Assembly: GCA_026001145.1 (NCBI GenBank) | Contig: BNZN01000001.1 | Span: forward strand, 1 to 64,000 | DNA from: Clostridia bacterium | Lineage (GTDB): Bacteria > Bacillota > Clostridia > Oscillospirales > Ruminococcaceae | Length of the DNA stretch: 64,000 nt | Direction of reading: 5' to 3' | Part shown: piece by piece, positions 25,431 to 34,258 of the stretch | Numbering within the stretch: the stretch's first letter is position 1 | Layout of the letters: the number at the start of each line of letters is the position of its first letter | Notes under the pieces: model-generated | The model's input: the letters and a program-made list of their open reading frames with translations, nothing else | Database searches by the model: none | What the model was told of the DNA's origin: nothing | Made by a program: the position numbers and the translations under genes

Positions 25431-26007
25431 GTTTCGCGCCTTCAATTTTGGCAAGTTTGTTAATTCCCGCCAAAACAAATCCCATAAGAATAAACCCACC
25501 AAACGGGAAAGCAAAACCTTCAATTCCAGGGCCAAAAAATTTGCGGCCGCTCAGCCATTCACGCAACCCCGAAATTAACAATATTTGTACACTAAAAAAC
25601 AAAACATAAAGAACGCTGTTTAGTAATCCAAAAGGTTTGTAAGCATTCCCGGTTTTTGTGAATACGCTATAGTCACTAAGCGCAAAAGTATGTAACACCA
25701 AGATCGGCAGATAGATTTTGTTTGAATCCACAACATAGGGGTAATGTTCCTTGAGCAAAAGAAATACCGAGATATAAATCAAACATGAGATAAAAATGTT
25801 AAAAACAGCGCCCAACCTTCCATGCAACCTGCTCCTGAATATGTATGAGATGCATTCCGATGTAAGCACGACCAAAGCCATAGCAAACGAGAAAACCAAA
25901 CCCGCTCGCAAAGAGTTCCCGCAAATCACAATAGGAGCAATAAACAATTGGGTCAAAAACAGTTTATTTTTACTCTTTATTCTGCGCCAAATGTCATTAC
26001 TGCTCAT
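25420..26007 (-). CDS. RnfE/RnfA-family membrane protein
   Basis: A 195-residue protein with about six membrane segments, similar to the paired RnfA/RnfE (NqrD/NqrE) subunits: TQLFIAPIVICGNSLRAGL near the start, a short cytoplasmic Arg-rich loop, and LREWLSGRKFFG near the C-terminus (RnfE: RE-x-L-G-x-G-x-x-FG). It is separated by 20 kb from the RnfD-like protein, and no RnfB/C/G is in the window, so a complete Rnf complex is not shown. Start choice: ATG 26007 with GGAGG 8-12 bases upstream. Confidence 0.65.
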   Translation of the reverse strand: MSSNDIWRRIKSKNKLFLTQLFIAPIVICGNSLRAGLVFSFAMALVVLTSECISYIFRSRLHGRLGAVFNIFISCLIYISVFLLLKEHYPYVVDSNKIYLPILVLHTFALSDYSVFTKTGNAYKPFGLLNSVLYVLFFSVQILLISGLREWLSGRKFFGPGIEGFAFPFGGFILMGFVLAGINKLAKIEGAKHEA

Positions 26008-26026
26008 CTTCAAATCCTCCGCCACA

Positions 26027-27016
26027 TCAGATGATTTTTATGTTTTGGCAAAGCTCACTCAACTCATCTACTCCAAGCCACCATGTATTGCTGTCTGAAC
26101 TATAACTAAAACCTTCCGGCAGCTCTTTTCCGCTACTTTTCAAAACGGTTGAGACATGATCTATATCCAGGTGTGAATATATCACATAATAATCATCGAA
26201 TTCTCTGGTAAATTTGGCATCGGCCTTTGTTATCATTATTTCATGGAGCTTTTCCCCCTCCCGAATCCCGATTTCATCGAAGCCGCAATCGGGAAGAATT
26301 GCCCTGGCAAGATCTGTCACCTTGAAAGACGGTATCTTTGAAACAAAAGTCTCGCCTCCTCTGGAAAATTCAAGTGCTTTCATCACTAGCTCTATCCCAT
26401 TGTCTATCCCTATCCAAAACCTCGTCATTCTCTGGTCGGTTATCGGCAAGTTTCGAATCCCATTTTTAACCAAGTTCTGAAAATATGGGATAACAGAGCC
26501 GCGGCTCCCAGCTACATTACCATATCTGACAATCGCAAAAGTCGTTCCTTTTCCTCCCGCATAGGAATTAGCCGCAATAAAAAGTTTGTCAGAAAGTAAC
26601 TTTGTGCCTCCATAAAGATTAATGGGATTAACTGCCTTGTCGGTTGAAAGAGCTATCACTTTTTTCACACCAGCATCCAAAGCCGCCTCCACAACGTTTG
26701 TTGCTCCGTCGACATTGGTTTTGATTGCTTCAATCGGGTTATATTCACACGTAGGCACCTGTTTCATCGCCGCTGCATGCAGCACATAATCAACACCGTC
26801 AAACGCCCTTTTCAATCTATATTTGTCTCTAACATCCCCCACAAAAAAACGCAACCTGTGATCAGGTAATTCCTGCTTAAACATAAACTGTTTGTATTCG
26901 TCCCGTGAAAAGATTATTATCTTCTTCACATCATAGTTTGCAAGAAGGTGCTTTGTGCAGTTCTTCCCAAAAGACCCGGTTCCGCCTGTGATCAAGATGC
27001 TTGCTCCATTGAACAT
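26027..27016 (-). CDS. pseB: UDP-N-acetylglucosamine 4,6-dehydratase (PseB-like)
   Basis: Inverting dehydratase that begins pseudaminic-acid-type sugar synthesis. 329 residues, extended SDR fold: GGTGSFGKNC cofactor loop, HAAAMKQVP, and the PseB/FlaA1 active-site region STDKAVNPINLYGGTKL where Asp-Lys replaces the usual Tyr neighbourhood. RYGNVAGSRGSV also matches. It is the first gene of the run pseB, rnfE-like, aroK, efp. The later pathway genes are not in this window. With the GT52-like transferase at 3-4 kb it suggests a nonulosonic-acid-decorated surface. Confidence 0.8.
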   Translation of the reverse strand: MFNGASILITGGTGSFGKNCTKHLLANYDVKKIIIFSRDEYKQFMFKQELPDHRLRFFVGDVRDKYRLKRAFDGVDYVLHAAAMKQVPTCEYNPIEAIKTNVDGATNVVEAALDAGVKKVIALSTDKAVNPINLYGGTKLLSDKLFIAANSYAGGKGTTFAIVRYGNVAGSRGSVIPYFQNLVKNGIRNLPITDQRMTRFWIGIDNGIELVMKALEFSRGGETFVSKIPSFKVTDLARAILPDCGFDEIGIREGEKLHEIMITKADAKFTREFDDYYVIYSHLDIDHVSTVLKSSGKELPEGFSYSSDSNTWWLGVDELSELCQNIKII

Positions 27017-27040
27017 AATCTACCTCCAATTTGCCAACCA

Positions 27041-27368
27041 TTCCTTCACTTCTTCTGCTAGCCACCTGTAGCGTTACAATTGATGTGAGACTTTCCAAAC
27101 AATTTTAAAATCTCATAGTAAACAACCTTGAGTTCTGGAAAAAAGCGTTTCAAGGGAGAGTCCAAAGAGGGGAAATTGCAATCTCCTCTCTGGTTTGCTT
27201 CTTTTGGAACTTTTCTTTCAAATTAAAGAAAAGTTCGAGAAAGCGATGTGCTTTGATTTTCGGAATGCTTGGAAAGCATCGTTGCAACAAAGATAATTAT
27301 AATATGGAAAATTTCTGGTCTCACATCATTGACAAATCTACATTCCTTCATTTCTTCTTCTAGCTACC
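27041..27368 (-). mobile_element. Interspersed hairpin element, copy F, with 26-bp target duplication
   Basis: The element proper is 27067-27342. It starts TGTAGCGTTACAATTG and ends with the near inverse of that end: reading inward from the right, TGTAGATTTGTCAATG. Both ends continue with ATGTGAGAC. The 26 bases before it (27041-27066) and after it (27343-27368) agree at all but three positions, beginning TTCCTTCA and ending TAGC(C/T)ACC. Inside are the hairpins GAACTTTTCTTT / AAAGAAAAGTTC and CCAAAGAGG / CCTCTCTGG. No protein is encoded, so it would need a transposase supplied elsewhere. It sits upstream of pseB. Confidence 0.85.
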
Positions 27369-27451
27369 AAAGCAAACACATAAAACACCGGACAACGTCA
27401 TCTTAAAACAATGGCAACGCCCTAACGTTTGTTCATGTATCAGATATGCAT

Positions 27452-28270
27452 TCAACTATTTTTGCTCATTCTTAAGTAATTGTATAGATACTGCTGAGCA
27501 ACTCCTTCAATTCCTTTGATTTCCGCAGGCCATCCATTTGGAAAATATCTCAAAAGCCCCCTTTTGATCCACACATCCACGGGTGCCTGCGCTTTTCTTC
27601 CCATTCCATAAAGCAAAACACAAGCGCCAACTTTGGGCCCAACGCCATCTATTTTCATTAACACAGAAAGTGCCGTCTCATCCGACATCGAATCCAGACT
27701 TTGCAAATCAACAACTCCTTCTGTCACTAACTTCGCTGCAGAGGATATATATCTTGCCCTGAAGCCACTCCCAATGCTTTTCAAGTCTTCAATTCCAAGC
27801 TTTATGAGTTGATCTGGTCTTGGGAAGGCATAAACACTATCACAAATTTCGGTGCCTGCCAACTCAGAAAGCCTATTTATGATTCCCTTAATTCTTTTGA
27901 TATTGTTATTCTGGCTAATTATGAAAGAGATGAGCGTCTCCCAGGGATCTTGCTTTAATATCCTGATTCCCGAAGAAAACTCATATGCCGCCTTTAATAT
28001 TGAGCTTTTCTTCAATTTTGATTCTATAATCCGGTAATCTTCATCCAACGAAAAGTATTTCTGCCAGAAACTAGGATTAGATTCTTTCCCAAATTCTTCA
28101 ACAAACAGTGCTTTGTCCACCTGCGTGATTTTTGCGTATCTCTCCCCGGCGATGCCCCAAAATGAACCTTCTGAATCTTCGTTCCATCTGAAGCACTGGC
28201 CACACTCTAATGTATTCTTCAGCGAAAAATCATCGACTATGTCAAATTTCATCAAGGTTTTCAGCGGCAC
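27452..28270 (-). CDS. 8-oxoguanine DNA glycosylase (OGG1/AlkA superfamily)
   Basis: Excises oxidised guanine from DNA. About 266-272 residues: N-terminal OGG domain with LECGQCFRWN, helix-hairpin-helix IDGVGPKVGACVLLYGMG with the catalytic Lys, and catalytic Asp in APVDVWIKR. Start options are GTG 28270, overlapping the HAD stop by 10 bases with AAGGGAG very close, or ATG 28252 (MKFDIVDDF) without a good site. Complements nth, giving two oxidative-damage glycosylases in the window. Confidence 0.88.
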   Translation of the reverse strand: MPLKTLMKFDIVDDFSLKNTLECGQCFRWNEDSEGSFWGIAGERYAKITQVDKALFVEEFGKESNPSFWQKYFSLDEDYRIIESKLKKSSILKAAYEFSSGIRILKQDPWETLISFIISQNNNIKRIKGIINRLSELAGTEICDSVYAFPRPDQLIKLGIEDLKSIGSGFRARYISSAAKLVTEGVVDLQSLDSMSDETALSVLMKIDGVGPKVGACVLLYGMGRKAQAPVDVWIKRGLLRYFPNGWPAEIKGIEGVAQQYLYNYLRMSKNS

Positions 28271-29094
28271 GCTCCCTTCAATATACCAAACACATCCATC
28301 AAGGAGCCATCAGCAGGGTCACGCACAACATGTTTGCAGATACCTTTTATATCTTCAGGCGCAGAAAGCACCGTTATTGGGTGACCTGCAACCGTGAGCA
28401 TCTCAAAATCATTGTAGTAATCCCCGATGGCAAAAACGTTATGTAATGGAATTCCAATGAGTTCCACTAGCTTAAGAAGCGCAGCCCCTTTCGAGACTCC
28501 TTTTGGTAATATCTCAATAAAATATCTCGCCGACTTGGTTACTTCAAGCTCCTCACCGCTTACCCCGCACAAAAGCTCATATATCTCATCCTGTTTCTCC
28601 TCATCGCAAGAAATCAGAACTCTTAGCATCCTTGTGCAATCCTGTGGCTTTGCAGTGCTGCCAGTTATGTTAACCTTTTCGAAATATCCGGCTATATACT
28701 TATCTTTTCTGACCACATATTCATCTTTTACATCCGAAAACAGAACACCGCAATCTCTATATTTTTCCATGACCTGCGAAAGTAAATCAACTGTGAACCC
28801 TATATGACACCACTCAAATAATGTCTTTTCATTTGCGTAATCATAGATACAACTGCCATTGTATAAAATTGCCGGCACATTACTGTTTATAGCCTTATAG
28901 ACCTCTCTGGCTGCGCCACAGCTCCTGCCCGTTGCAATCGTTAAAAACCCTGTACGCGCAATTTCCTGTACTGCCTTCAGGTTAATCTGCGGCACACACA
29001 TGGTCGCATCAGGAAGAAGTGTGCCATCAACATCCGTTATTACCAAAAACTTTTCACTCTTACCTGCCAATTTCCAAATTCCCCCTCGTATCAT
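28261..29094 (-). CDS. Cof-type HAD-family hydrolase
   Basis: A phosphatase of the HAD superfamily, probably acting on sugar phosphates or similar small molecules. Seen: DVDGTLLPD with both catalytic aspartates, TIATGRSC (motif II), then KGAALLKL with the motif III Lys and AIGDYYNDFEML (motif IV). Length 277 with a C2-type cap. Real start may be internal because the first codons overlap the upstream desulfurase by 35 bases. Substrate unknown. Confidence 0.85.
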   Translation of the reverse strand: MIRGGIWKLAGKSEKFLVITDVDGTLLPDATMCVPQINLKAVQEIARTGFLTIATGRSCGAAREVYKAINSNVPAILYNGSCIYDYANEKTLFEWCHIGFTVDLLSQVMEKYRDCGVLFSDVKDEYVVRKDKYIAGYFEKVNITGSTAKPQDCTRMLRVLISCDEEKQDEIYELLCGVSGEELEVTKSARYFIEILPKGVSKGAALLKLVELIGIPLHNVFAIGDYYNDFEMLTVAGHPITVLSAPEDIKGICKHVVRDPADGSLMDVFGILKGACR

Positions 29095-30229
29095 TTGCTC
29101 TCAACTCACAAACTGCATGGCTAAACACATCCACAAACCTTTCTGCCTCCGCCATTTTGTTTTCTTGCCAAAAACTCACCCTAATCGCCGAGTTGATAAC
29201 TTCGCTGCCAAGACCAAGCGCTTTCAGAACATGACTTTCTTTGCTTTTTGAACATGCAGCTCCCACACCAACAAAGATTCCATCCTTTTCCAAACGGTTA
29301 AGCATCACCTGGGCAGGAATTCCCAAAACTGAGAAATTGAGTATGTATGGGGACGAATTCGCAGCCGAATTAATTTTTATTTCGTCAATTTCCAACAGTT
29401 TTGAAATCAAAAAGTCTTTCAATGACTTCATCCGTTCAAAATTTTCAGCTAACTGCCGCGATCTCAAATTTTCACACGCTTCAGCAAATCCGGCTATCCC
29501 AGGCAGATTTTCTGTCCCCATCCTAATTCCAAGCTCCTGAACTCCACCCTCCAACAAACAGGCTTTGACTCCTTTCTTCAAAAACAGGAAACCTACTCCC
29601 TGGGGAGCACCAACCTTGTGACCACAAAAACTCATCGCATCAATGTTAAGTTCGCGAGCATTTAACGTAAGCTTCCCAAATGATTGTGCTGCATCACAGT
29701 GAAACAAAGTTCTAGGATTTTTGATTTTAACTGCCTTTGCTAGCTCTTTTATATCATAGATGTCACCCGTCTCGTTGTTAACATACATCACACTCACAAG
29801 CGACGTGTCTTCATCAACCAGCTGTTCAAGCTCTTGAACGGGAATCTTGCCATTTTTGCCCGGTTTGAGATAAACCACTTCATACCCAAGGTTTTCAAGT
29901 TTTTTGCAGCACGCCAAGAGAGATTTGTGCTCAACCGCCGTAGTTATCACACGCTTACCACTTCTGAGCTTGGGTTTTAAGTTTCCCAAAAGCGCAATCA
30001 TGTTGCTTTCGGTCGCCCCAGATGTGAAATAAAGCTCGCAAGGTTCGCAGTTTATTATTGCGCTTATTTTATTTCTAGCATCTTCCAAAATCTCTTTTGC
30101 AAGCCGCCCAAGTTTGTGCAAAGAAGATGGGTTCGTTGCAGAACTCAGCAGAACATCATAAACCCTTTTGGCAACTCTTTCCCCAACCATGGTTGTCGCC
30201 GCATTATCAAAATATATGTCACTACTCAT
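29060..30229 (-). CDS. Cysteine desulfurase (NifS/IscS family)
   Basis: PLP enzyme that takes sulfur from cysteine for iron-sulfur clusters and tRNA thiolation. 389 residues: YFDNAATTMV start, SGATESN, HCDAAQSFGK, PLP lysine in SFCGHKVGAPQGVGFL, and the mobile-loop cysteine in GVGAACSKSKESHVL. Class I-type spacing. Its neighbours here (MATE transporter, HAD) do not identify a partner. ATG overlaps the upstream MATE gene by 8 bases. Confidence 0.92.
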   Translation of the reverse strand: MSSDIYFDNAATTMVGERVAKRVYDVLLSSATNPSSLHKLGRLAKEILEDARNKISAIINCEPCELYFTSGATESNMIALLGNLKPKLRSGKRVITTAVEHKSLLACCKKLENLGYEVVYLKPGKNGKIPVQELEQLVDEDTSLVSVMYVNNETGDIYDIKELAKAVKIKNPRTLFHCDAAQSFGKLTLNARELNIDAMSFCGHKVGAPQGVGFLFLKKGVKACLLEGGVQELGIRMGTENLPGIAGFAEACENLRSRQLAENFERMKSLKDFLISKLLEIDEIKINSAANSSPYILNFSVLGIPAQVMLNRLEKDGIFVGVGAACSKSKESHVLKALGLGSEVINSAIRVSFWQENKMAEAERFVDVFSHAVCELRANDTRGNLEIGR

Positions 30230-31607
30230 AAGGTGTTCCCCCGCCGGGAATATGAGTCACATTTTTCACCCATCCACCCATTTTAAGCCGCACAAAAGCA
30301 AAAACAAGCTTCACAAAAACATCAACTCTTGTGCAAAAATAAACAATAATCGGAGCCCACCCGAAAACGTGAAAACCTGCCCACGCTAATGGCACTGCAA
30401 TGATCCACAAAGAGAGAGTATCAAGAACCAACACAACTTTTGTATCCGCGCCGCCTCGCAACAACCCGGTTATGCAGGTGCTAGAAACCGCTTGAAACAA
30501 CAAAATCGCCGCATTTATTCCTATTAGTTGAGAAGCAATTGCTTTTGCTCCTCCACTCAATTTCCCCACGTTAAGTATAGGATCTCTGACAAGCAAGGTT
30601 AAGCCCGCCGAAAAAACACCAACCACCAAAGATATTAGAACCACTGTACGTGTAACTGCCGAAAGTTTTTTCTGTTCTCCGCGACCCACAAGCTGCCCAA
30701 CTATCACTTCAACAGAAACTGCAAACCCAGCGATAAAAACAACGGAAAACTGCGCGAAAATACCCACTTCGCTAGTGGCAGCAATCAACTCCTTGGAACC
30801 GGTTTCACTGAACACTACATTGTTCATAGCAAGACCCAACCCCCACAACAGCTCGCTTACCATAACAGCATATGAATCCTTAAACAATTGTTTAGTTGCG
30901 CTCTTCTTCTTCGCAAACAAATCACGAAGCCTGAAACCTAGCTTTTCTTCTTTCCGTTCCAGAAACCAGATGCAAAACAAGAATGCAACGCCCATTGCGA
31001 TAAGCGTCGCACACGCCGACCCCCTGATGCCCATTGCTGGAAGGCCCAACTTTCCAAAAATCAGCAGGTAATTCAAAATGATATTGATCAGCAATGTTAT
31101 AACTTCCAGAATCAGAGCGAACCTGACTTCTCCAATGCTTCTTATCACCAGCATATATGTCATTATAAACCCTGTTAAAACGTATGTTGGAGCCATGATT
31201 TTAAGATATTGCGCACCAATTTCGACCAGAACCTGATTATGAGTAAGCAGCTGCATAACACCTGTTGGGAAAAAGAATAAGACAAGTGAAAAACAACCAC
31301 CTATCAACAACATTACATCCAGCGCAACGGCCATAATCTTTTTTATCGCTGGCATATCCCCGCGCCCGTAATATTGAGAACACACCATGCACGCTCCGCT
31401 GCTAACCCCGGACGTAACAAAAAAGAATATGAGAAACGGCGCATTCGCAATTGTACATGCGCTGAGTTCATTTTCGCCAACGAACTGCATCATAAAAACG
31501 TCTGTCATGTTAATGGCAAACGAAACCAAACCCTGCACCGCCATGGGCAGCCCCAGAGTTAACAACAGTTTATAAAATGACTTCTCTTTAACCAAGCCTA
31601 AATTCAT
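30222..31607 (-). CDS. MATE-family efflux transporter
   Basis: A 461-residue, 12-segment inner-membrane antiporter of the multidrug and toxin extrusion family. The start is LGLPMAVQGLVSFAINMTDV. SSGACMVCSQYYGRGD is followed in the second half by VEVIVGQLVGRGEQKK, the usual internal two-fold repeat. Substrate unknown. It overlaps thiT by 4 bases and the desulfurase by 8, so the three are co-transcribed. Confidence 0.9.
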   Translation of the reverse strand: MNLGLVKEKSFYKLLLTLGLPMAVQGLVSFAINMTDVFMMQFVGENELSACTIANAPFLIFFFVTSGVSSGACMVCSQYYGRGDMPAIKKIMAVALDVMLLIGGCFSLVLFFFPTGVMQLLTHNQVLVEIGAQYLKIMAPTYVLTGFIMTYMLVIRSIGEVRFALILEVITLLINIILNYLLIFGKLGLPAMGIRGSACATLIAMGVAFLFCIWFLERKEEKLGFRLRDLFAKKKSATKQLFKDSYAVMVSELLWGLGLAMNNVVFSETGSKELIAATSEVGIFAQFSVVFIAGFAVSVEVIVGQLVGRGEQKKLSAVTRTVVLISLVVGVFSAGLTLLVRDPILNVGKLSGGAKAIASQLIGINAAILLFQAVSSTCITGLLRGGADTKVVLVLDTLSLWIIAVPLAWAGFHVFGWAPIIVYFCTRVDVFVKLVFAFVRLKMGGWVKNVTHIPGGGTPYE

Positions 31608-32227
31608 AATTTTTGTTCCGATTCGCCCCCAAACACATCATTATAAAAAACGATAACTCGTGTTCCCAGCATTGTTAAAAGCATCTCTGGAATTAAATAA
31701 GACAGGTTATAAAGTGCGCTTGCCACAAAGATTCTGCTCCAATTATTTTCCACTGCGAGCAGCGAGTTCCAAACAAGCACTCCGGACAGCGTGTGGGCAG
31801 AAAATCGCAAAGAAAAAACGCTCAAAACACAAAATAAAACTTTCATTCGCAGATTCTTAGTTTTTTTGCTTAAGCTGTTCAAAAACACACCGGCAAGACC
31901 AATTGCTCCATAGCTCAGTAGATAATCTAATAACACACTCAGCCAAAAGTTCATTGCCCCAAGAGCAATGAACTTTCCGAAGCCCATCAGCAATTTAAAA
32001 AGCCCGTAGCAGAACCCAAGCAACACCCCAAAGCGTGAACCATATTTGATGCTGGCACAAACTATCGGAACCATGCTAAAAAGAGTCACGGAACCCCCGC
32101 AAAGAGCCCAAAAACCTGAAAACTTAAAGCTGCCCAACACCATCGTCAGCGCTAAAGTGAGTGCAAAAGAAGTCAGGTTTTTTATTTTTTTAGCTTCTTG
32201 CAATCTTAATATCGCTTTGTTTTTCAC
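31604..32227 (-). CDS. thiT: Energy-coupled thiamine transporter S component
   Basis: Membrane substrate-binding subunit of an ECF vitamin transporter. About 200 residues with six hydrophobic segments and ThiT landmarks: GGSVTLFSMVPIVCASIKYG, then LDYLLSYGAIGLAG, RFSAHTLSGVLVW and ALYNLSYLIPEM. The shared ATPase and T subunits are not here. The GTG at 32227 overlaps the upstream gene by 38 bases and has no good ribosome site, so a later start is possible. Indicates thiamine uptake from the surroundings. Confidence 0.85.
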   Translation of the reverse strand: MKNKAILRLQEAKKIKNLTSFALTLALTMVLGSFKFSGFWALCGGSVTLFSMVPIVCASIKYGSRFGVLLGFCYGLFKLLMGFGKFIALGAMNFWLSVLLDYLLSYGAIGLAGVFLNSLSKKTKNLRMKVLFCVLSVFSLRFSAHTLSGVLVWNSLLAVENNWSRIFVASALYNLSYLIPEMLLTMLGTRVIVFYNDVFGGESEQKL

Positions 32228-32681
32228 CGTTTTGTTTTAGGATATTCTTGGTGTTTTTGATGTCGTTCAAGCAGCCCAGTAAACCATTTTCTGTCCGGTT
32301 CAAAAGATCATCCAAATGTTCATATGTGTCAGTTTTTATCTCTTTCGCATTGATTGTTGCTTCGGTTACCACCTCTTGCGCCTTTTTCATGGCTTTCTGC
32401 AAAATTTCTTCTTCGGTTACCAAAAGGCAAGCCTTCTCTTCGGCTTTTTGGATCATCATCTGAGCACTCTTCCTCGCATTTTCCAAAATCGCTTCCTCGC
32501 GTTCAGCTATGTCCCCCGCAATCCGAACCTCACTGGGTAAGCTTTCACGAATCTCTTCCAAAATCTCAACGGCTTCACTCACATAAACCAGAGCCCTGCC
32601 CCCAGAAAGAGGAATCTTCATTCCCTTAGTGAGCAGGTGCTCAAGAACATTTAACAGTTCATCAATTTTATTTGTTGCCAT
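32190..32681 (-). CDS. Coiled-coil protein resembling DivIVA / V-ATPase subunit-like proteins
   Basis: Not firmly recognised. 163 residues: a short N-terminal region (NKIDELLNVLEHLLTKG, then KIPLSGGRALVYV), followed by about 110 residues of charged heptads (EEILQKAMKKAQEVVTEATI). This composition is typical of small Clostridia proteins that resemble the C-terminal coiled coil of DivIVA or the b-subunit stalk. A cytoplasmic scaffold is likely; a specific role is not shown. Starts the thiT-MATE-desulfurase unit. Confidence 0.55.
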   Translation of the reverse strand: MATNKIDELLNVLEHLLTKGMKIPLSGGRALVYVSEAVEILEEIRESLPSEVRIAGDIAEREEAILENARKSAQMMIQKAEEKACLLVTEEEILQKAMKKAQEVVTEATINAKEIKTDTYEHLDDLLNRTENGLLGCLNDIKNTKNILKQNGEKQSDIKIARS

Positions 32682-32852
32682 ACTGTCCTCCCGGTTTCTT
32701 TATAGTTTAACAATCTTATTTTATCACACTTCCCCTCGGAAAGCAAAAAGCTGGTAAAATCAGAACATCTATCCCCTAAAGCACTAAAGCAAAACAAAGG
32801 GAAGCAATTTTTTCGAATTGGTCCCCGTTTCGCAAAACCTCAGACGAGCTTT

Positions 32853-33857
32853 TTACGGAGTCAAACACATATGTATGCGGCAAAGAACCTCCTGAATAGA
32901 AGTTTGTGAATCATCCGAGTGGTTTTTTAAATCCACATCCAAAGCAGATAAAATATCTATGCATAGGATAATAGAATTCAAAGTGTATTTTGATGCAAGC
33001 TTATATGCGTTTTGAATTCGAAACATTTTGCCTTTATAAACATCTGCAAAATCAGCCGAGAACGTTTCAGGTGTGATTTTACAAAGACTCGCGATTTTAG
33101 TGCGCAACAAATCGATGAACAAGGTGGAAATGGCCGCGACTATCAAGCTTGGCGGTCCATTGTTTTTCATCATGCCAGAAAGTGTTTTGTGGGCCAGCTT
33201 AAGATCCCCCTGAACAATTGCTTTCGAGATTTCAAATGCGCTTTGTTCCAGATTTGTTTTTATCATCAGGTCTATATCAGACTGCTCTATCACGTTTTTT
33301 TGGAATGCATTCGCATATGCGCAGAGCTTTGAAATTTCGAGCATGATGAAGTGAAGGTTGAGAGAACAAAGATTAGTAAGAGATGACGCACAAACTCTCG
33401 AGATTTTTATTCCGCTAGCTTCAAATTCCGAGATCACAAAATTAATAAGTGCGAGCCCTGTCATTGCGTTTAGCTCTTTTAGCGTGGCAAACTCCCCAAA
33501 TGAGTTGAGCAGTTTGGTGGCTGCAGCGTTCAACTTAGGTTCGGTTCTTAAAAAAATCAAAAAGCTTTGGTCCGAAACGTTTGCCAAAAAAGTCAAAAAA
33601 CCGGCTACTTCCTTTTTGGTCAAGCTTTCCCAGGCAAAATTATAAACCACAACACATCTTTTTTCTTCGGCAAACGGGATTGTTTGCGTGGCATCTATTA
33701 TTTCGTAAAGTTCAAAATCCTCTTTGAAAGTCGTGAGATTGCAGGGTTGTTTGATGTCAATTTTTTTCAATAGGTCACCGACAAACTTACTCTTCAAATA
33801 GCCGTCTGAACCATAAACTATGTACGTGTTATCTTTGCCCAAATCAAATCGCCTCAC
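32853..33857 (-). CDS. holA: DNA polymerase III subunit delta
   Basis: Clamp-loader wrench subunit that opens the sliding clamp. 334 residues with the HolA layout: YIVYGSDGYLKSKFVGDLL start, the KRCVVVYNF strand, a FLIFLRTEP segment with KL, then the helical C-terminus (FEISKAIVQGDLKLAHKTL and LIVAAISTLF). Sequence is diverged, as usual for this subunit. Single gene, transcribed leftwards; about 170 bases of featureless A+T-rich sequence lie on its downstream side. Confidence 0.85.
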   Translation of the reverse strand: MRRFDLGKDNTYIVYGSDGYLKSKFVGDLLKKIDIKQPCNLTTFKEDFELYEIIDATQTIPFAEEKRCVVVYNFAWESLTKKEVAGFLTFLANVSDQSFLIFLRTEPKLNAAATKLLNSFGEFATLKELNAMTGLALINFVISEFEASGIKISRVCASSLTNLCSLNLHFIMLEISKLCAYANAFQKNVIEQSDIDLMIKTNLEQSAFEISKAIVQGDLKLAHKTLSGMMKNNGPPSLIVAAISTLFIDLLRTKIASLCKITPETFSADFADVYKGKMFRIQNAYKLASKYTLNSIILCIDILSALDVDLKNHSDDSQTSIQEVLCRIHMCLTP

Positions 33858-33901
33858 TTCGTCTTGACTTCTTATAAAGAATTATGTCACTAGACAACGT
33901 A

Positions 33902-33910
33902 TGCTATAAT
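33902..33910 (+). promoter_or_regulatory. Extended -10 before the candidate small toxin
   Basis: TGCTATAAT at 33902-33910 with no good -35 at the normal distance. The identical TATGCTATAAT occurs again at 34190, before sbcD, on the same strand. Confidence 0.5.
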
Positions 33911-33945
33911 CTTTTGCGGGTAGGTCTCGCTTAGAGCGGTCTAGT

Positions 33946-34108
33946 CAACCCTCTTTTTGGAAGGGGGTTGATGCAATGAAGAAGGCGTTGTTCTTTATAG
34001 AACTCATCAGAGTTATTATAAAAGCATATCTGCTTTTCAAAGCACAAAAATAGGCCGCAAACCCAGTGATTAATGCTGGGCTAGCGGCTTAGTCAAGCTA
34101 GAGTGACT
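33946..34108 (+). other. Structured RNA around a tiny hydrophobic peptide gene
   Basis: Three inverted repeats surround the 25-codon frame at 33976. CAACCC / GGGTTG (33946-33970) pairs over the ribosome site. GCCGC-AAA-CCCAG / CTGGG-CTA-GCGGC (34054-34088) starts right after the stop. AGTCA / TGACT is at 34091-34108. Masked ribosome site plus stable 3' hairpin is how known type I toxin messages are built; no antisense RNA promoter was identified. Confidence 0.5.
33976..34053 (+). CDS. Candidate type I toxin-like peptide, 25 residues
   Basis: ATG 33976 to TAG 34053 encodes MKKALFFIELIRVIIKAYL followed by LFKAQK: a lysine-rich start, one hydrophobic helix, and a basic end, like small membrane toxins (Fst, TxpA, BsrG types). 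GGAAGGGGGT lies 6-16 bases upstream but is inside a hairpin. A competing ATG at 33971 gives only two codons. No homologue is recalled; the call rests on peptide shape and message structure. Confidence 0.45.
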   Translation: MKKALFFIELIRVIIKAYLLFKAQK

Positions 34109-34258
34109 AGGTCGCCCAATTGGAAGGCAAACCCACCCTTTATGAATACAGTCTAGCACATAAATGCAAAGATGTCAAAAAACAAAAAGTATGCTATAAT
34201 TTAGCTGCATAACATAGGAGAAAATTGGGTTTACTAGGTTTTCGGAAAGAAGCTTTAA

